A stretch of DNA of 15,325 nucleotides from an uncultured Clostridia bacterium (GTDB lineage: Bacteria > Bacillota > Clostridia > Oscillospirales > QAKW01): assembly GCA_944387905.1 (NCBI GenBank), contig CALXGU010000016.1, forward strand, positions 1-15,325, given 5' to 3'. The position numbers and the translations under genes were made by a program. This document shows, piece after piece, positions 1 to 7,245 of this stretch. How positions within the stretch are numbered: the first letter of the stretch is position 1; each line of letters begins with the position of its first letter. Below the pieces are notes generated by a model. It did no database searches. It worked only from the letters and a program-made list of their open reading frames with translations, and was not told the DNA's origin.

Positions 1-71
1 TTTTGTATGAGAAATAATAAAATGTATATACCTGTATAACGGATTATCCAAATCGGCTTAAAGAGATTAAT
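1..71. other. Left-edge AT-rich non-coding stretch
   Basis: All three plus-strand frames meet a stop codon within about 40 bases, and there is no recognisable gene end. It is probably intergenic sequence outside the hairpin at 72-112. Confidence 0.4.
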
Positions 72-112
72 AAAACCGGTTTTCGGTCATTTTGACCGAA
101 AACCGGTTTTTG
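72..112. terminator. Long perfect hairpin, bidirectional terminator
   Basis: The arms at 72-89 and 93-110 are perfectly complementary over 18 bp (left arm AAAACCGGTTTTCGGTCA) around a TTT loop. A run of T follows on the plus strand (107-112), and a TTTTATTAAT tract follows on the minus strand. The minus-strand gene pair that ends at 175 reads into it, so it probably terminates that operon. It could also stop a plus-strand transcript entering from the left. The stem is unusually long and perfect for an intrinsic terminator. Confidence 0.85.
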
Positions 113-174
113 TATCCCATTCGATTGCTTTGTCCCTTAACGACACCACGCTTTTGTCCGGCAGGCTTTTTTTA

Positions 175-666
175 TCAACTGATCTTATCAATGCATTTTT
201 CTATCGACGAGTCACGCATCGCCCCCACATACACTTCCTGTACATATCCCTGCTGGTCAATAAAGTATGTGATGGGAGTTGCGGCGCCGATATTGTATTC
301 ACTTACAGCCTCACTGCTTTCAAAACACAGCTTGTCCAGCCCCAGTATATCCTCGGAAAGTATTGATTTTTGTTCTTCCTCCGAAAGAGTGCTGATTGAC
401 ATTGCGATGATATCCGCGTCCTTTCTGCGCTCAATTATCCGCGACAGCAGATCGGTAGAGCCTTCGACCTGAGGGTCGATAAATATAAGGACTGTCGGAC
501 ATTTTCCGTAGTTGTCCGATAGACTTATGACCTGGCCGTGCTGTGTGCCGGCGGAAAAATCATATGCTTTCTCGGGCTTTTTTGTCACTGCGTTTAGAAC
601 AAAATATATAACCAACACCAGTATGAATACAAGCGCCCCTACGCCGAAACCTCGTAATTTACTCAT
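175..666 (-). CDS. Membrane-anchored thioredoxin-fold protein without CXXC
   Basis: This is a 163-residue protein with one N-terminal membrane helix (about residues 8-27) and a small extracytoplasmic domain that looks like a redoxin/thioredoxin fold. GKCPTVLIFIDPQ (55-66) sits where thioredoxins have strand 1 and the active-site loop. ATPITYFIDQQGYV (129-142) matches the cis-proline strand and the following hairpin, with Pro131 as the likely cis-Pro. The usual WCxxC is replaced by DPQVEGS. The only cysteines are Cys56, Cys114 and Cys158, so disulfide exchange by the normal mechanism is not expected. The start at 666 is chosen because ATG overlaps the upstream stop in ATGAGTAA and has GAGGAAGAG about 8 bases upstream; a start at 684 would add six residues with no better site. 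It is co-transcribed with the DUF4364 gene. The fold is inferred from motif order; the function is unknown, perhaps envelope redox sensing or a structural role. Confidence 0.7.
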   Translation of the reverse strand: MSKLRGFGVGALVFILVLVIYFVLNAVTKKPEKAYDFSAGTQHGQVISLSDNYGKCPTVLIFIDPQVEGSTDLLSRIIERRKDADIIAMSISTLSEEEQKSILSEDILGLDKLCFESSEAVSEYNIGAATPITYFIDQQGYVQEVYVGAMRDSSIEKCIDKIS

Positions 667-1219
667 TGTCGTACTCTTCCTCAAATAATTTTTCGTCGAT
701 CAGAAGTTGAAGTATGCTTTTATACTTGCTTATAGGATCTGTTTCAAATTGGTCTACTATCATCTGTGCCTGAATAAGAGTCGGGACAAACAGCCTGTAC
801 TCAAGCAACGTATCCTCACCCTCGAGAATGGTGCATACCACCTCAAATCCCTGCTCTTTCTGCTCGATCTTGCTCTTTATGCTGCGTTTGCGTTCTATCT
901 CTGCAAGCAGCCGCAAAAGCGCGCTCTGATTTTTTCTTCTCACGCTCAGCGGCAGGCTGCGTTCGAAAACCGAGAGCGTTTCCCGTCCGAGCTCCGTTAT
1001 ATACAGTTGGTCGGGCGTATTCTGACTGACAAAGTCAACAAGCCCGCTGTTCATAAGTCCATCTATTGCCTGCGCGATATCAAAGTACTCGGCAGTGCCG
1101 CCGTCCAGAGCTATGCGTATCAGATTTTCCTTTGAGAGCTGCCCGCCGGCGTAATTTAGTATATATAAAACAAGCACCTTTACATCAGGTACGCTGTTGA
1201 GTCCGCCGATAATAGCCAT
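659..1219 (-). CDS. DUF4364 family protein
   Basis: This 186-residue protein matches my recollection of DUF4364, an uncharacterised family common in Clostridia. The N-terminal half (residues about 12-90) reads as a winged helix. It has helix-rich LVLYILNYAGGQLSKENL, a segment consistent with a recognition helix (FDIAQAIDGLMNSGLVD), and a wing-like strand ending in LYITELGRETL. The C-terminal half is charged and may form a dimerisation or ligand domain. No signal peptide or membrane segment is visible, so it should be cytoplasmic, possibly a DNA-binding regulator. The start is fixed by AGGAGG six bases upstream of ATG. The gene is first in a two-gene operon, overlapping its partner by 8 bases, and is preceded by a near-consensus promoter. 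The family call is fairly safe; the regulatory role is inference. Confidence 0.8.
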   Translation of the reverse strand: MAIIGGLNSVPDVKVLVLYILNYAGGQLSKENLIRIALDGGTAEYFDIAQAIDGLMNSGLVDFVSQNTPDQLYITELGRETLSVFERSLPLSVRRKNQSALLRLLAEIERKRSIKSKIEQKEQGFEVVCTILEGEDTLLEYRLFVPTLIQAQMIVDQFETDPISKYKSILQLLIDEKLFEEEYDNE

Positions 1220-1246
1220 AACCCGCCTCCTTTAAATCATACAGAA

Positions 1247-1275
1247 ATTATACTATTTACCCGTGATATTGTCAA
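1247..1275 (-). promoter_or_regulatory. Sigma-A promoter for the DUF4364 operon
   Basis: On the minus strand, TTGACA (1275-1270) and TATAAT (1252-1247) are separated by exactly 17 bases. Both hexamers are perfect consensus. The predicted start is about 20 bases upstream of the ribosome binding site. Confidence 0.85.
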
Positions 1276-1281
1276 CAATAT
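1266..1281. promoter_or_regulatory. 16-bp inverted repeat over the -35 box, possible operator
   Basis: ATATTGT-CA-ACAATAT has perfect 7-base arms around a 2-base centre and covers the -35 hexamer of the minus-strand promoter. It lies between two divergent transcription units. The position suits a repressor site, but no regulator is identified. Confidence 0.4.
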
Positions 1282-1325
1282 GGGGCGTTATTTGTATAAT
1301 AAAAGAACTGTAATGCAAAATATTA

Positions 1326-1354
1326 TTGTAATCAGCGGTATTGTATGATATACT
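1326..1354 (+). promoter_or_regulatory. Probable promoter for the nucleotidyltransferase-kinase pair
   Basis: TTGTAA (1326-1331) and TATACT (1349-1354) are spaced 17 bases apart, about 30 bases before the coding start. The hexamers are weaker than consensus. A second candidate -10, TATAAT at 1295-1300, lacks a well-spaced -35. Confidence 0.5.
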
Positions 1355-1387
1355 GAAATTACCTTATTTTAAAGGAGGAGGAACATT

Positions 1388-2305
1388 ATGGTAAAACCTG
1401 CTCTTGTTGTGATGGCAGCCGGTATGGGAAGCAGGTACGGCGGACTCAAACAGATAGATCCCATTGATACGCAGGGTCATTTGATAATCGATTTTTCAAT
1501 TTATGACGCTATTGCGGCAGGATTTGAAAAAGTAGTTTTTGTGATCAAGCATGAAATAGAAAAAGACTTCAAGGAATCGATAGGCGACAGGATTTCTAAA
1601 ATAATTGATACCGAATATGTTTTTCAGGAGCTGGATAAGCTGCCTGCAGGCTACTCGGTTCCCCAGGGGAGGGTAAAGCCGTGGGGCACGGCGCATGCCA
1701 TACTCTGCTGCAAAGACGTTATTGACGGTCCGTTTGCTGTTATAAATTCGGACGACTACTACGGTCCCAATGCCTATAAAGTGCTGTACAGACATCTTAT
1801 GCGCAGCGATAAGGACGACCGTCTGGGCATCGCGCTTGTCGGATATATACTCAGAAATACCCTGACCGATAACGGGTATGTGTCACGCGGCATCTGTAAA
1901 GTTGAAAACGGCAAGCTTTTGAAAATAGACGAGCGTACTCATATCGAGACAGACGGCAGCGACGCAAAATTCACAGAGGACGAGGGAAAGACATATACTC
2001 CGCTCTCAGGCGACAGTATCGCGTCTATGAATATGTGGGGCTATAACCGCGAGTTTATAGACGAGCTGGAAAAAAGGTTTCCGGTATTTCTTGACAAGGC
2101 GTTGAAGGAAAATCCGCTCAAAAGCGAGTTTTTCCTGCCGGTCACCGTCGACGATATACTGCGTGACGGGATCGCGTCGGTGGACGTGCTGACGACAAAT
2201 GACAAGTGGTACGGCGTCACCTATGCTCAGGATAAGCCAAAGGTTATGGCAGGCATACAATCACTCAAGGATCAGGGGGTATATCCGAAAACGCTATGGA
2301 AGTAA
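1388..2305 (+). CDS. Sugar-phosphate nucleotidyltransferase
   Basis: This 305-residue protein belongs to the GT-A-fold NTP_transferase superfamily. The glycine-rich nucleotide loop is LVVMAAGMGSRYGGLKQ (6-22). PWGTAHAI (98-105) matches the base/sugar-binding segment, and INSDDYYG (119-126) carries the acidic metal-binding residues. A tail from about residue 205 (SMNMWGYN...) completes the usual length of a single-domain enzyme; no left-handed beta-helix acyltransferase domain follows. It should join a sugar 1-phosphate and an NTP (probably UTP) to form a nucleotide sugar and pyrophosphate in the cytoplasm. The start is supported by AAAGGAGG at 1371-1378. The following gene is a NahK-like sugar 1-kinase that overlaps it by 10 bases, so its substrate is probably the product of that kinase, such as GlcNAc-1-P, GalNAc-1-P or another hexose 1-phosphate. 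The family is clear; the exact sugar and nucleotide are not. Confidence 0.85.
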   Translation: MVKPALVVMAAGMGSRYGGLKQIDPIDTQGHLIIDFSIYDAIAAGFEKVVFVIKHEIEKDFKESIGDRISKIIDTEYVFQELDKLPAGYSVPQGRVKPWGTAHAILCCKDVIDGPFAVINSDDYYGPNAYKVLYRHLMRSDKDDRLGIALVGYILRNTLTDNGYVSRGICKVENGKLLKIDERTHIETDGSDAKFTEDEGKTYTPLSGDSIASMNMWGYNREFIDELEKRFPVFLDKALKENPLKSEFFLPVTVDDILRDGIASVDVLTTNDKWYGVTYAQDKPKVMAGIQSLKDQGVYPKTLWK

Positions 2306-3339
2306 TGGATATAATAAAACAGTTTGACATCAGGGGCAGTGTGCTTAGCATAAGCCCTCTGGGCAACGGCCATATAAATGATACATGTCTTGTTGTCACC
2401 GATTCCGAAAAGTATACGTTTCAGCGAATAAATACGGATATTTTCAAAAATCCTGACGACCTCATGGACAATCTGTTTGCCGTGACTGAATATCTTAAGG
2501 CAAACTATCCGAATGACAAGACGATAAACTATATCCGCACCAAAGACGGTAAGAAATATTTTCGCTGTGACAGCGGCTGTTACCGGCTGTCGGTGTACAT
2601 AGATAACGTAATAGCGCTGGACAGCGCGAGAAACTCAGACGACTTTTACGAAAGCGCGGTTGCGTTCGGTAATTTCCAGAAAAAACTTTCAGGTTTCAAA
2701 GCTCAGACACTGCATGAAATAATACCGGATTTTCACAATACGGCGTGGCGTCTTGAAAATCTCAAAAACGCAGTGAAGGCTGATAAATGCGGCAGACTGA
2801 AAGACGTAAAGGAGCAGGTTGAGTTCTGTCTTGAGCGTGAGTCGTCTATCGATACGGGCGTAACGCTGCCGCTGCGTGTGACACATAACGACACAAAGCT
2901 CAACAATGTACTGCTGGACGAAAAGACCGGAAAGGGCGTTTGCGTTATAGATCTGGATACGATAATGCCGGGACTTTCGGTCAACGATTTCGGTGACGCG
3001 ATACGCTTCGGCGCATCTACGGCGGCAGAGGACGAAAAGGATCTGTCTAAGGTGCATTTTTCACTTGAGCTGTTTGAAGCGTATACCCGCGGCTATTTTG
3101 ACGGTGTCGGGAACGCTCTTACCGATGATGAGGTACGTATGCTTCCGCACGGCGCGGTAATGATGACATATGAATGTGGCATGCGGTTTCTGACAGACTA
3201 TCTCGAGGGCGATACATACTTCAAAACGAGTTATCCCGAGCACAATCTGGTACGCACTCTCACTCAGCTGCGGCTTGTTGATGAAATGGAACAGAATTAC
3301 GATAAAATGCTGCAAATAGTTCAAAAATACAGACCCTGA
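2296..3339 (+). CDS. NahK-like sugar 1-kinase (APH phosphotransferase family)
   Basis: This 347-residue protein has the aminoglycoside-phosphotransferase kinase fold. LGNGHINDT (22-30) is the N-terminal loop typical of N-acetylhexosamine 1-kinases. THNDTKLNN (196-204) is the catalytic Brenner motif with Asp199 as the likely base. CVIDLDT (216-222) supplies the Mg-binding aspartate, and DFGDAIRFGA (231-240) follows as in NahK. It probably phosphorylates the anomeric hydroxyl of a hexose or N-acetylhexosamine using ATP. Proteins of this type have sometimes been labelled 'mucin desulfatase', which the kinase motifs contradict. The start is uncertain: ATG at 2296 or ATG at 2305, which forms TAATG with the upstream stop. 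Neither has a good ribosome site (GGGGGT at 2275-2280 is far), so translation is probably coupled to the nucleotidyltransferase. Together the pair would make a short sugar-salvage route to a nucleotide sugar. Substrate specificity is inference. Confidence 0.82.
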   Translation: MEVMDIIKQFDIRGSVLSISPLGNGHINDTCLVVTDSEKYTFQRINTDIFKNPDDLMDNLFAVTEYLKANYPNDKTINYIRTKDGKKYFRCDSGCYRLSVYIDNVIALDSARNSDDFYESAVAFGNFQKKLSGFKAQTLHEIIPDFHNTAWRLENLKNAVKADKCGRLKDVKEQVEFCLERESSIDTGVTLPLRVTHNDTKLNNVLLDEKTGKGVCVIDLDTIMPGLSVNDFGDAIRFGASTAAEDEKDLSKVHFSLELFEAYTRGYFDGVGNALTDDEVRMLPHGAVMMTYECGMRFLTDYLEGDTYFKTSYPEHNLVRTLTQLRLVDEMEQNYDKMLQIVQKYRP

Positions 3340-3382
3340 GCCGCAGTGCCTGTAACTTTTGGATAAAGCTTTTATGATCTAT

Positions 3383-3414
3383 ACCCGAATGGATTTATGC
3401 CGTTCGGGTTTATT
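3383..3414 (+). terminator. Terminator after the sugar kinase
   Basis: ACCCGAATGG (3383-3392) pairs with CCGTTCGGGT (3400-3409) around a 7-base loop, with one G-T wobble, followed by a T-rich tail (TTTATTCTTT). It lies about 45 bases after the kinase stop. Confidence 0.75.
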
Positions 3415-3509
3415 CTTTATTGAAAGCCTGACGTTGTTTGGCAGCCGGTTTGTAAGCGGCTTTACAGCGGTTGCCTAAAAGCTTTTTCGGTGTCCGCCAA
3501 ATCGTATTA

Positions 3510-3546
3510 AATAAAAATCAGTCTCTGAGTGACACAGAGACTGATT
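3510..3546 (-). terminator. Terminator of apt
   Basis: AATCAGTCTCTG (3516-3527) and CAGAGACTGATT (3535-3546) form a perfect 12-bp stem with a 7-base loop. Read on the minus strand it is followed by TTTTTATTT, placing an intrinsic terminator about 47 bases after the apt stop. The plus-strand tail (ATATTTT) is weaker, so it may act in both directions. Confidence 0.85.
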
Positions 3547-3592
3547 ATATTTTCAGGTAAATCCATCCGTTGCCGAATATGCAGATTTGATT

Positions 3593-4114
3593 TTACTCGC
3601 CTTCAAACTGAACTACAGAATCCACTTTATACCCTTCCAGAGTCTTTCTGCCGCCAAGCTCGGGCAGCTCTATTAAAAATATGGCTTTTTCCACGCTTCC
3701 GCCCAGTCTCTCGACAAGCTGGGCTGCCGCCTTGACAGTCCCTCCCGTCGCGATAAGATCGTCTATTATAACGACCCTCTGACCGGGCTTTATTGCGTCG
3801 CTGTGCATTTCGATTACAGCGCTGCCGTACTCGAGAGAATATTCCTGCTCAATAGTATCAAAAGGCAGCTTGCCTTTTTTGCGGACAGGCACAAATGCTT
3901 TGTTTAGATTGTATGCTAAAGGCGTTCCGAAAAGGAATCCGCGCGATTCAATACCCACTATTACATCAAATTCTATATCTTCAACAAGCTTCTGCAGACA
4001 GTCGACAGCAAGCCGAAAGCCCTCGGCGTTCTGCAAAACCGTCGTTACATCCCGAAACATTACGCCCTTTGCGGGGAAATCGGGAATGGTACGTATATAA
4101 TCCTTAACATCCAT
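3593..4114 (-). CDS. apt: Adenine phosphoribosyltransferase
   Basis: Apt converts adenine and PRPP to AMP and pyrophosphate in cytoplasmic purine salvage. The protein has 173 residues, the usual length. It starts MDVKDYIRTIPDFPAKGVMFRD, a hallmark N-terminus of bacterial Apt. IVGIESRGF (52-60) and the PRPP-binding motif VVIIDDLIATGGT (114-126) are intact, as is the PELGGR segment (151-156) near the C-terminus. The start at 4114 is preferred over an in-frame ATG at 4162 because GAGGTG lies about 7 bases upstream and family members begin here. The gene is monocistronic, with its own promoter and terminator, and is divergent from the flippase gene. Everything looks intact. Confidence 0.96.
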   Translation of the reverse strand: MDVKDYIRTIPDFPAKGVMFRDVTTVLQNAEGFRLAVDCLQKLVEDIEFDVIVGIESRGFLFGTPLAYNLNKAFVPVRKKGKLPFDTIEQEYSLEYGSAVIEMHSDAIKPGQRVVIIDDLIATGGTVKAAAQLVERLGGSVEKAIFLIELPELGGRKTLEGYKVDSVVQFEGE

Positions 4115-4133
4115 ATTTTTCACCTCACTGATA

Positions 4134-4162
4134 ATAATACACCATAACTGATATAAAATCAA
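4134..4162 (-). promoter_or_regulatory. apt promoter
   Basis: On the minus strand TTGATT (4162-4157) and TATTAT (4139-4134) are spaced 17 bases apart. The predicted start falls only a few bases before the GAGGTG ribosome site, giving a very short leader. An inverted repeat (AAAATCAAA 4155-4163, TTTGATTTT 4168-4176) overlaps the -35 box and could be an operator. Confidence 0.65.
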
Positions 4163-4226
4163 ATGTTTTTGATTTTTTAAGCATATATTTAAACCTGCGG
4201 CTTTAGAATATACCGAGGGTGATAGA

Positions 4227-5720
4227 ATGAAAAAATTCCGACTGTTGAAAAATGCCGTGCTATTGACGGGGACAGGATTTTTTCTGCGCGGGCTGGGAAT
4301 GGTCTTCCGAATTTATATATCCGGACGTATAGGCGAGGAGGGTATGGGGCTTTATCAGCTTGTATCGTCCGTTTATTTTCTGTTTATAACGTTGGCACAG
4401 TCGGGAATATCCGTAACAGTAACACGGCTATGCGCCGAAAAATTTGCTTTGGGCGATGACAGAGGCGCCGCAAAAATACTAAAAAACGCCGTTTTTGTAG
4501 CGGTCATGACCGGTGCAGTATCATGCGTAGCGATGCTTTTGCTTTCCGACACCCTGTGCAGGCTTTGGATAGCGGATATGCGCGCGGCGGATTCACTCAG
4601 AGTCCTGTCGCTGTCGCTTCCGTTCATATCAGTCTGCAATGTTTTGTCCGCATATTTTACAGCATCAAAAAATGTAGTCTTCGGCTGTACAGCTCAGATA
4701 CTGGAGCAGCTGACCAGAATGGGTATTGTCGCCGCTGCGGCTGTGTATTTTTCCAAGTACGGGCTCGGAGTATTATTGGCCGCGGTGTTTGCGGCAAATA
4801 CCTTGTCGGAAGCGGTATCCTGTTTATATCTGGCGCTCAGACTTGTTTTGCAGAAAAAGCATTCGCTCAAAAATACAGCAAATTTGCCCGGCTGCAAGCG
4901 TATCATTGTCAGAAACGCAGCACCTATAGCAGCTTCAAGATATCTTGCCTCTGCGCTGCATACTGCGGAAAATATGCTGGTCCCAAGCGCAATGACACTG
5001 TTTACCCATTCACGTTCGGTATCGCTGTCCGCTTTCGGTGCGCTCAAAGGTATGGCTATGCCGCTTCTGTTTTTTCCGTCGTCTTTTCTGAGCGCGATGT
5101 CAACGCTGCTTGTGCCTGAGATTACAGACGCTCACGCGCGCTCGGACCGCAGGGCAATGACTGCTATCATCAACAGAGCCGCGTCCATTACTCTTGTTCT
5201 GTCAATAATGACGGCAGGTGTATTCTGGCTCTTTTCCGACAGTCTGGGCCATCTTATCTATAACTCAAGCCAGGTCTCGAGAATGCTTTTGCTGCTGTCG
5301 CCTATTGTTCCGTTTATGTATCTGGACAGTATATGTGACGGCTTGCTCAAGGGCCTGGGACTACAGCGCAAGGTACTCATACATAATTGTATAGATTCAG
5401 CTGTTCGGATAATCATGATAGCTGCAGTAGTACCGTTTTTCGGCATTGACGGATTTATAGCCGTTATGGCTGTGTCTAATGTTCTTATTTCTGTTCTCAA
5501 CCTGCGGCTGCTGCTGAAAGTATCCGGAGTCAAATGCAATTTTAAAGGCTGGTTTCTTTATCCTTTTCTTTCTGCAGCAATTTCGGCATTTGTGACAAAA
5601 ATTTTACATCCCGGTAGTGCAACTATACTAAAAACCGGTCTTGGCTGTCTGCTATTTTGCTCTGTTTTTATGCTTTTGATGCTTATTTTAAATTATAAGA
5701 GTAAAATTTATAAATTTTAG
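4227..5720 (+). CDS. SpoVB/MurJ-like polysaccharide flippase (MOP superfamily)
   Basis: This 497-residue, strongly hydrophobic protein should have about 12-14 membrane helices. The N-terminus resembles the SpoVB-like branch of lipid-linked oligosaccharide flippases: a helix with LTGTGFFLRGLGMVFRIYI, then GRIGEEGMGLYQL (33-45), then a helix containing FITLAQSGISVTVTRL. Members move lipid-linked precursors such as peptidoglycan lipid II or spore-cortex precursors across the cytoplasmic membrane. Length and topology fit a full-length protein. A GAGGGTG ribosome site lies about 6 bases before ATG. It appears to be a single gene; I see no clear promoter in the short divergent gap with apt and only a T-rich stretch after it. 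A 16-base palindrome (AAAATTTATAAATTTT, 5703-5718) overlaps its last codons. The exact substrate cannot be read from the sequence; a sporulation role is possible but not shown. Confidence 0.85.
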   Translation: MKKFRLLKNAVLLTGTGFFLRGLGMVFRIYISGRIGEEGMGLYQLVSSVYFLFITLAQSGISVTVTRLCAEKFALGDDRGAAKILKNAVFVAVMTGAVSCVAMLLLSDTLCRLWIADMRAADSLRVLSLSLPFISVCNVLSAYFTASKNVVFGCTAQILEQLTRMGIVAAAAVYFSKYGLGVLLAAVFAANTLSEAVSCLYLALRLVLQKKHSLKNTANLPGCKRIIVRNAAPIAASRYLASALHTAENMLVPSAMTLFTHSRSVSLSAFGALKGMAMPLLFFPSSFLSAMSTLLVPEITDAHARSDRRAMTAIINRAASITLVLSIMTAGVFWLFSDSLGHLIYNSSQVSRMLLLLSPIVPFMYLDSICDGLLKGLGLQRKVLIHNCIDSAVRIIMIAAVVPFFGIDGFIAVMAVSNVLISVLNLRLLLKVSGVKCNFKGWFLYPFLSAAISAFVTKILHPGSATILKTGLGCLLFCSVFMLLMLILNYKSKIYKF

Positions 5721-5751
5721 TAAAAAAGCTCTTTATTTTAATTTTTAGTTG

Positions 5752-5760
5752 TGTTATAAT
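5752..5760 (+). promoter_or_regulatory. Extended -10 promoter for the solute-binding lipoprotein
   Basis: TGTTATAAT is an extended -10 element with perfect TATAAT (5755-5760). The -35 position holds only a weak TTTATT (5732-5737). It lies about 60 bases before the coding start. Confidence 0.6.
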
Positions 5761-5827
5761 ACCGATATGATTTATTATGCTGATGTATTATGCACAGTAT
5801 AACTGTATTTTCGGAGGAATTATAATA

Positions 5828-7237
5828 ATGAGAAAGACCATTAAATTTGTTAGTCTGCTGCTTATATTGGTAACAGTAGTCGGACTGTTCTCTGGCTGTG
5901 TCAGCGGCGAAAGCTGGGTCACGCTTAAATTCGGTCTGCCGTATGCCGAAGACAGCGAAACGTATCAGAAGATACTGCAAGCTGTTGAAGACAGCAATAT
6001 GTTTACGGAAGTAGATTACGTAAAAATAGAACTTGTCACTATCCCGGAGGATGAGGAAGGCAAAAAAGACTTTCTCAAAAAAATGAACAGCGGTGATATA
6101 GCGTTCTTTATGTACGAACGTGATGATCTTATAACACCATATATTGAAAGCGGTCGCATAGCTTCCCTTGTTGATATACAGGGTGTTTATCCTTCATGTT
6201 TCGAGGACAGAAAACAGTTTGTTTTGGATACATCGACTGATGTTGACGGCGTGAACCATATGCTGGCTCTTAAAGGCAATTATCAGGGCGTTTTCTTCAA
6301 TGAAGACCTGTTTTTACAGTACGGACTTAAAATACCAAAGACATGGGATCAGTTCCAGAACGTCATAAATACCTTTATCCAAAACGGAGTGACTCCGTTT
6401 GCGGCCGGTTTTGCCGACGGTGGTATGAAATACTGGATCGATGAACTTATACTTATGGAAGGCGGAGTTGCGGAGCATTCATATGTGCCCAAGTACGGCA
6501 TCGTAAACAGCTGGTCAAGAGCGATAACCGATCTTGAAAGCCTTTACAAGTCCGGCGTTTTCAACAGTGACTGTATGACAGCTACACAGGATCAGGCAGA
6601 AGAGCTGTTTAAATCCGGTCAGGCTGCGATGATCCTTACCAATTCGAAAAATATTGCTACTGATGATGCCGACGTTGACAGCATGGGTGTGTTCGCTCTG
6701 CCGGTTTCTTCTACAGGTAAAAAGAATATCGGTGATATAATCTGTGATTATGATATAGGCGTATATGTGAATTCAACTTATCTTAAAAAGAAAGAAACGG
6801 CAATAGACACTCTTGTACTGTTTGTTCTTGATTATCTTGACATGGAAATGGATGATGAAGATGAAGGCGCTCCGGTATGGAGTTATCCCGCTTATAAATC
6901 CAACTGGTCTCTGCCCGGTAATCCGTATACTTTAGGCGAAGAACCTATAATTATTGACGACGGTACAATTACTCCCGAAGAACAGCTGAATAAAGATCCT
7001 ACCATAGAAACGGAAATCGTCAAAGAGGACAATCTTGACGACCGCGTATTCGATATGATGGAATGCATAACAGAAGCAGGACGCTCGCTTAGTACTCAAT
7101 TCAAGACATTTGATTACTTTATTGATCTTGTCAAAGACTATCTGCAGAACGGCGGAGATGTTGAGGCTCTTCTGACTGATGCTACAAATAAAGAGATTGA
7201 AGCACAAAACCAAACTGAGCAGCAGGATCAGCAATAA
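5828..7237 (+). CDS. Extracellular solute-binding lipoprotein (family 1-like)
   Basis: This 469-residue protein has a lipoprotein signal peptide: a charged start (MRKTIK), a hydrophobic helix, and the lipobox LFSGC with lipidated Cys24. The mature part resembles family 1 (sugar-type) ABC solute-binding proteins. FFNEDLFLQYGLKIPKTWDQF (156-176) is the family's typical 'component, if yours, at the hinge' region, and LFKSGQAAMILTNS (260-273) is the second conserved stretch. The C-terminal third is very acidic, with an extra DDEDEGAP segment (342-349) and a Gln-rich tail. The start is set by GGAGG 9 bases upstream of ATG at 5828; an in-frame ATG at 5777 has no ribosome site and would bury the signal peptide. 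No ABC permease or ATPase lies beside it. The only partner is a small membrane protein 8 bases downstream. The ligand is unknown; oligosaccharide or glycan binding is a guess from family. Confidence 0.82.
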   Translation: MRKTIKFVSLLLILVTVVGLFSGCVSGESWVTLKFGLPYAEDSETYQKILQAVEDSNMFTEVDYVKIELVTIPEDEEGKKDFLKKMNSGDIAFFMYERDDLITPYIESGRIASLVDIQGVYPSCFEDRKQFVLDTSTDVDGVNHMLALKGNYQGVFFNEDLFLQYGLKIPKTWDQFQNVINTFIQNGVTPFAAGFADGGMKYWIDELILMEGGVAEHSYVPKYGIVNSWSRAITDLESLYKSGVFNSDCMTATQDQAEELFKSGQAAMILTNSKNIATDDADVDSMGVFALPVSSTGKKNIGDIICDYDIGVYVNSTYLKKKETAIDTLVLFVLDYLDMEMDDEDEGAPVWSYPAYKSNWSLPGNPYTLGEEPIIIDDGTITPEEQLNKDPTIETEIVKEDNLDDRVFDMMECITEAGRSLSTQFKTFDYFIDLVKDYLQNGGDVEALLTDATNKEIEAQNQTEQQDQQ

Positions 7238-7245
7238 CATATGTT

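Larger units (their letters stand above)
3340..3592. other. Intergenic region between kinase and apt
   Basis: This 253-base gap, the longest in the window, separates two convergent genes. It holds the kinase terminator (3383-3414) and the apt terminator (3510-3546). Between them, GGCAGCCG (3440-3447) can pair with CGGTTGCC (3468-3475) with one wobble, followed by TAAAAGCTTTTT. That could be a third, weaker terminator or part of a small RNA. No open reading frame with a ribosome site is evident here. Confidence 0.5.

Noticed and set aside
92..472. Plus-strand reading frame of 126 codons
   Set aside because: It starts in the hairpin loop and runs antisense to the thioredoxin-like gene; no ribosome site.
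4523..5119. Plus-strand reading frame of 198 codons inside the flippase gene
   Set aside because: It is an out-of-frame shadow; the flippase frame carries the hydrophobic pattern and family motifs.
5777..5827. Longer N-terminus for the lipoprotein
   Set aside because: No ribosome site at 5777, and the extra 17 residues would precede the signal peptide; GGAGG supports 5828.
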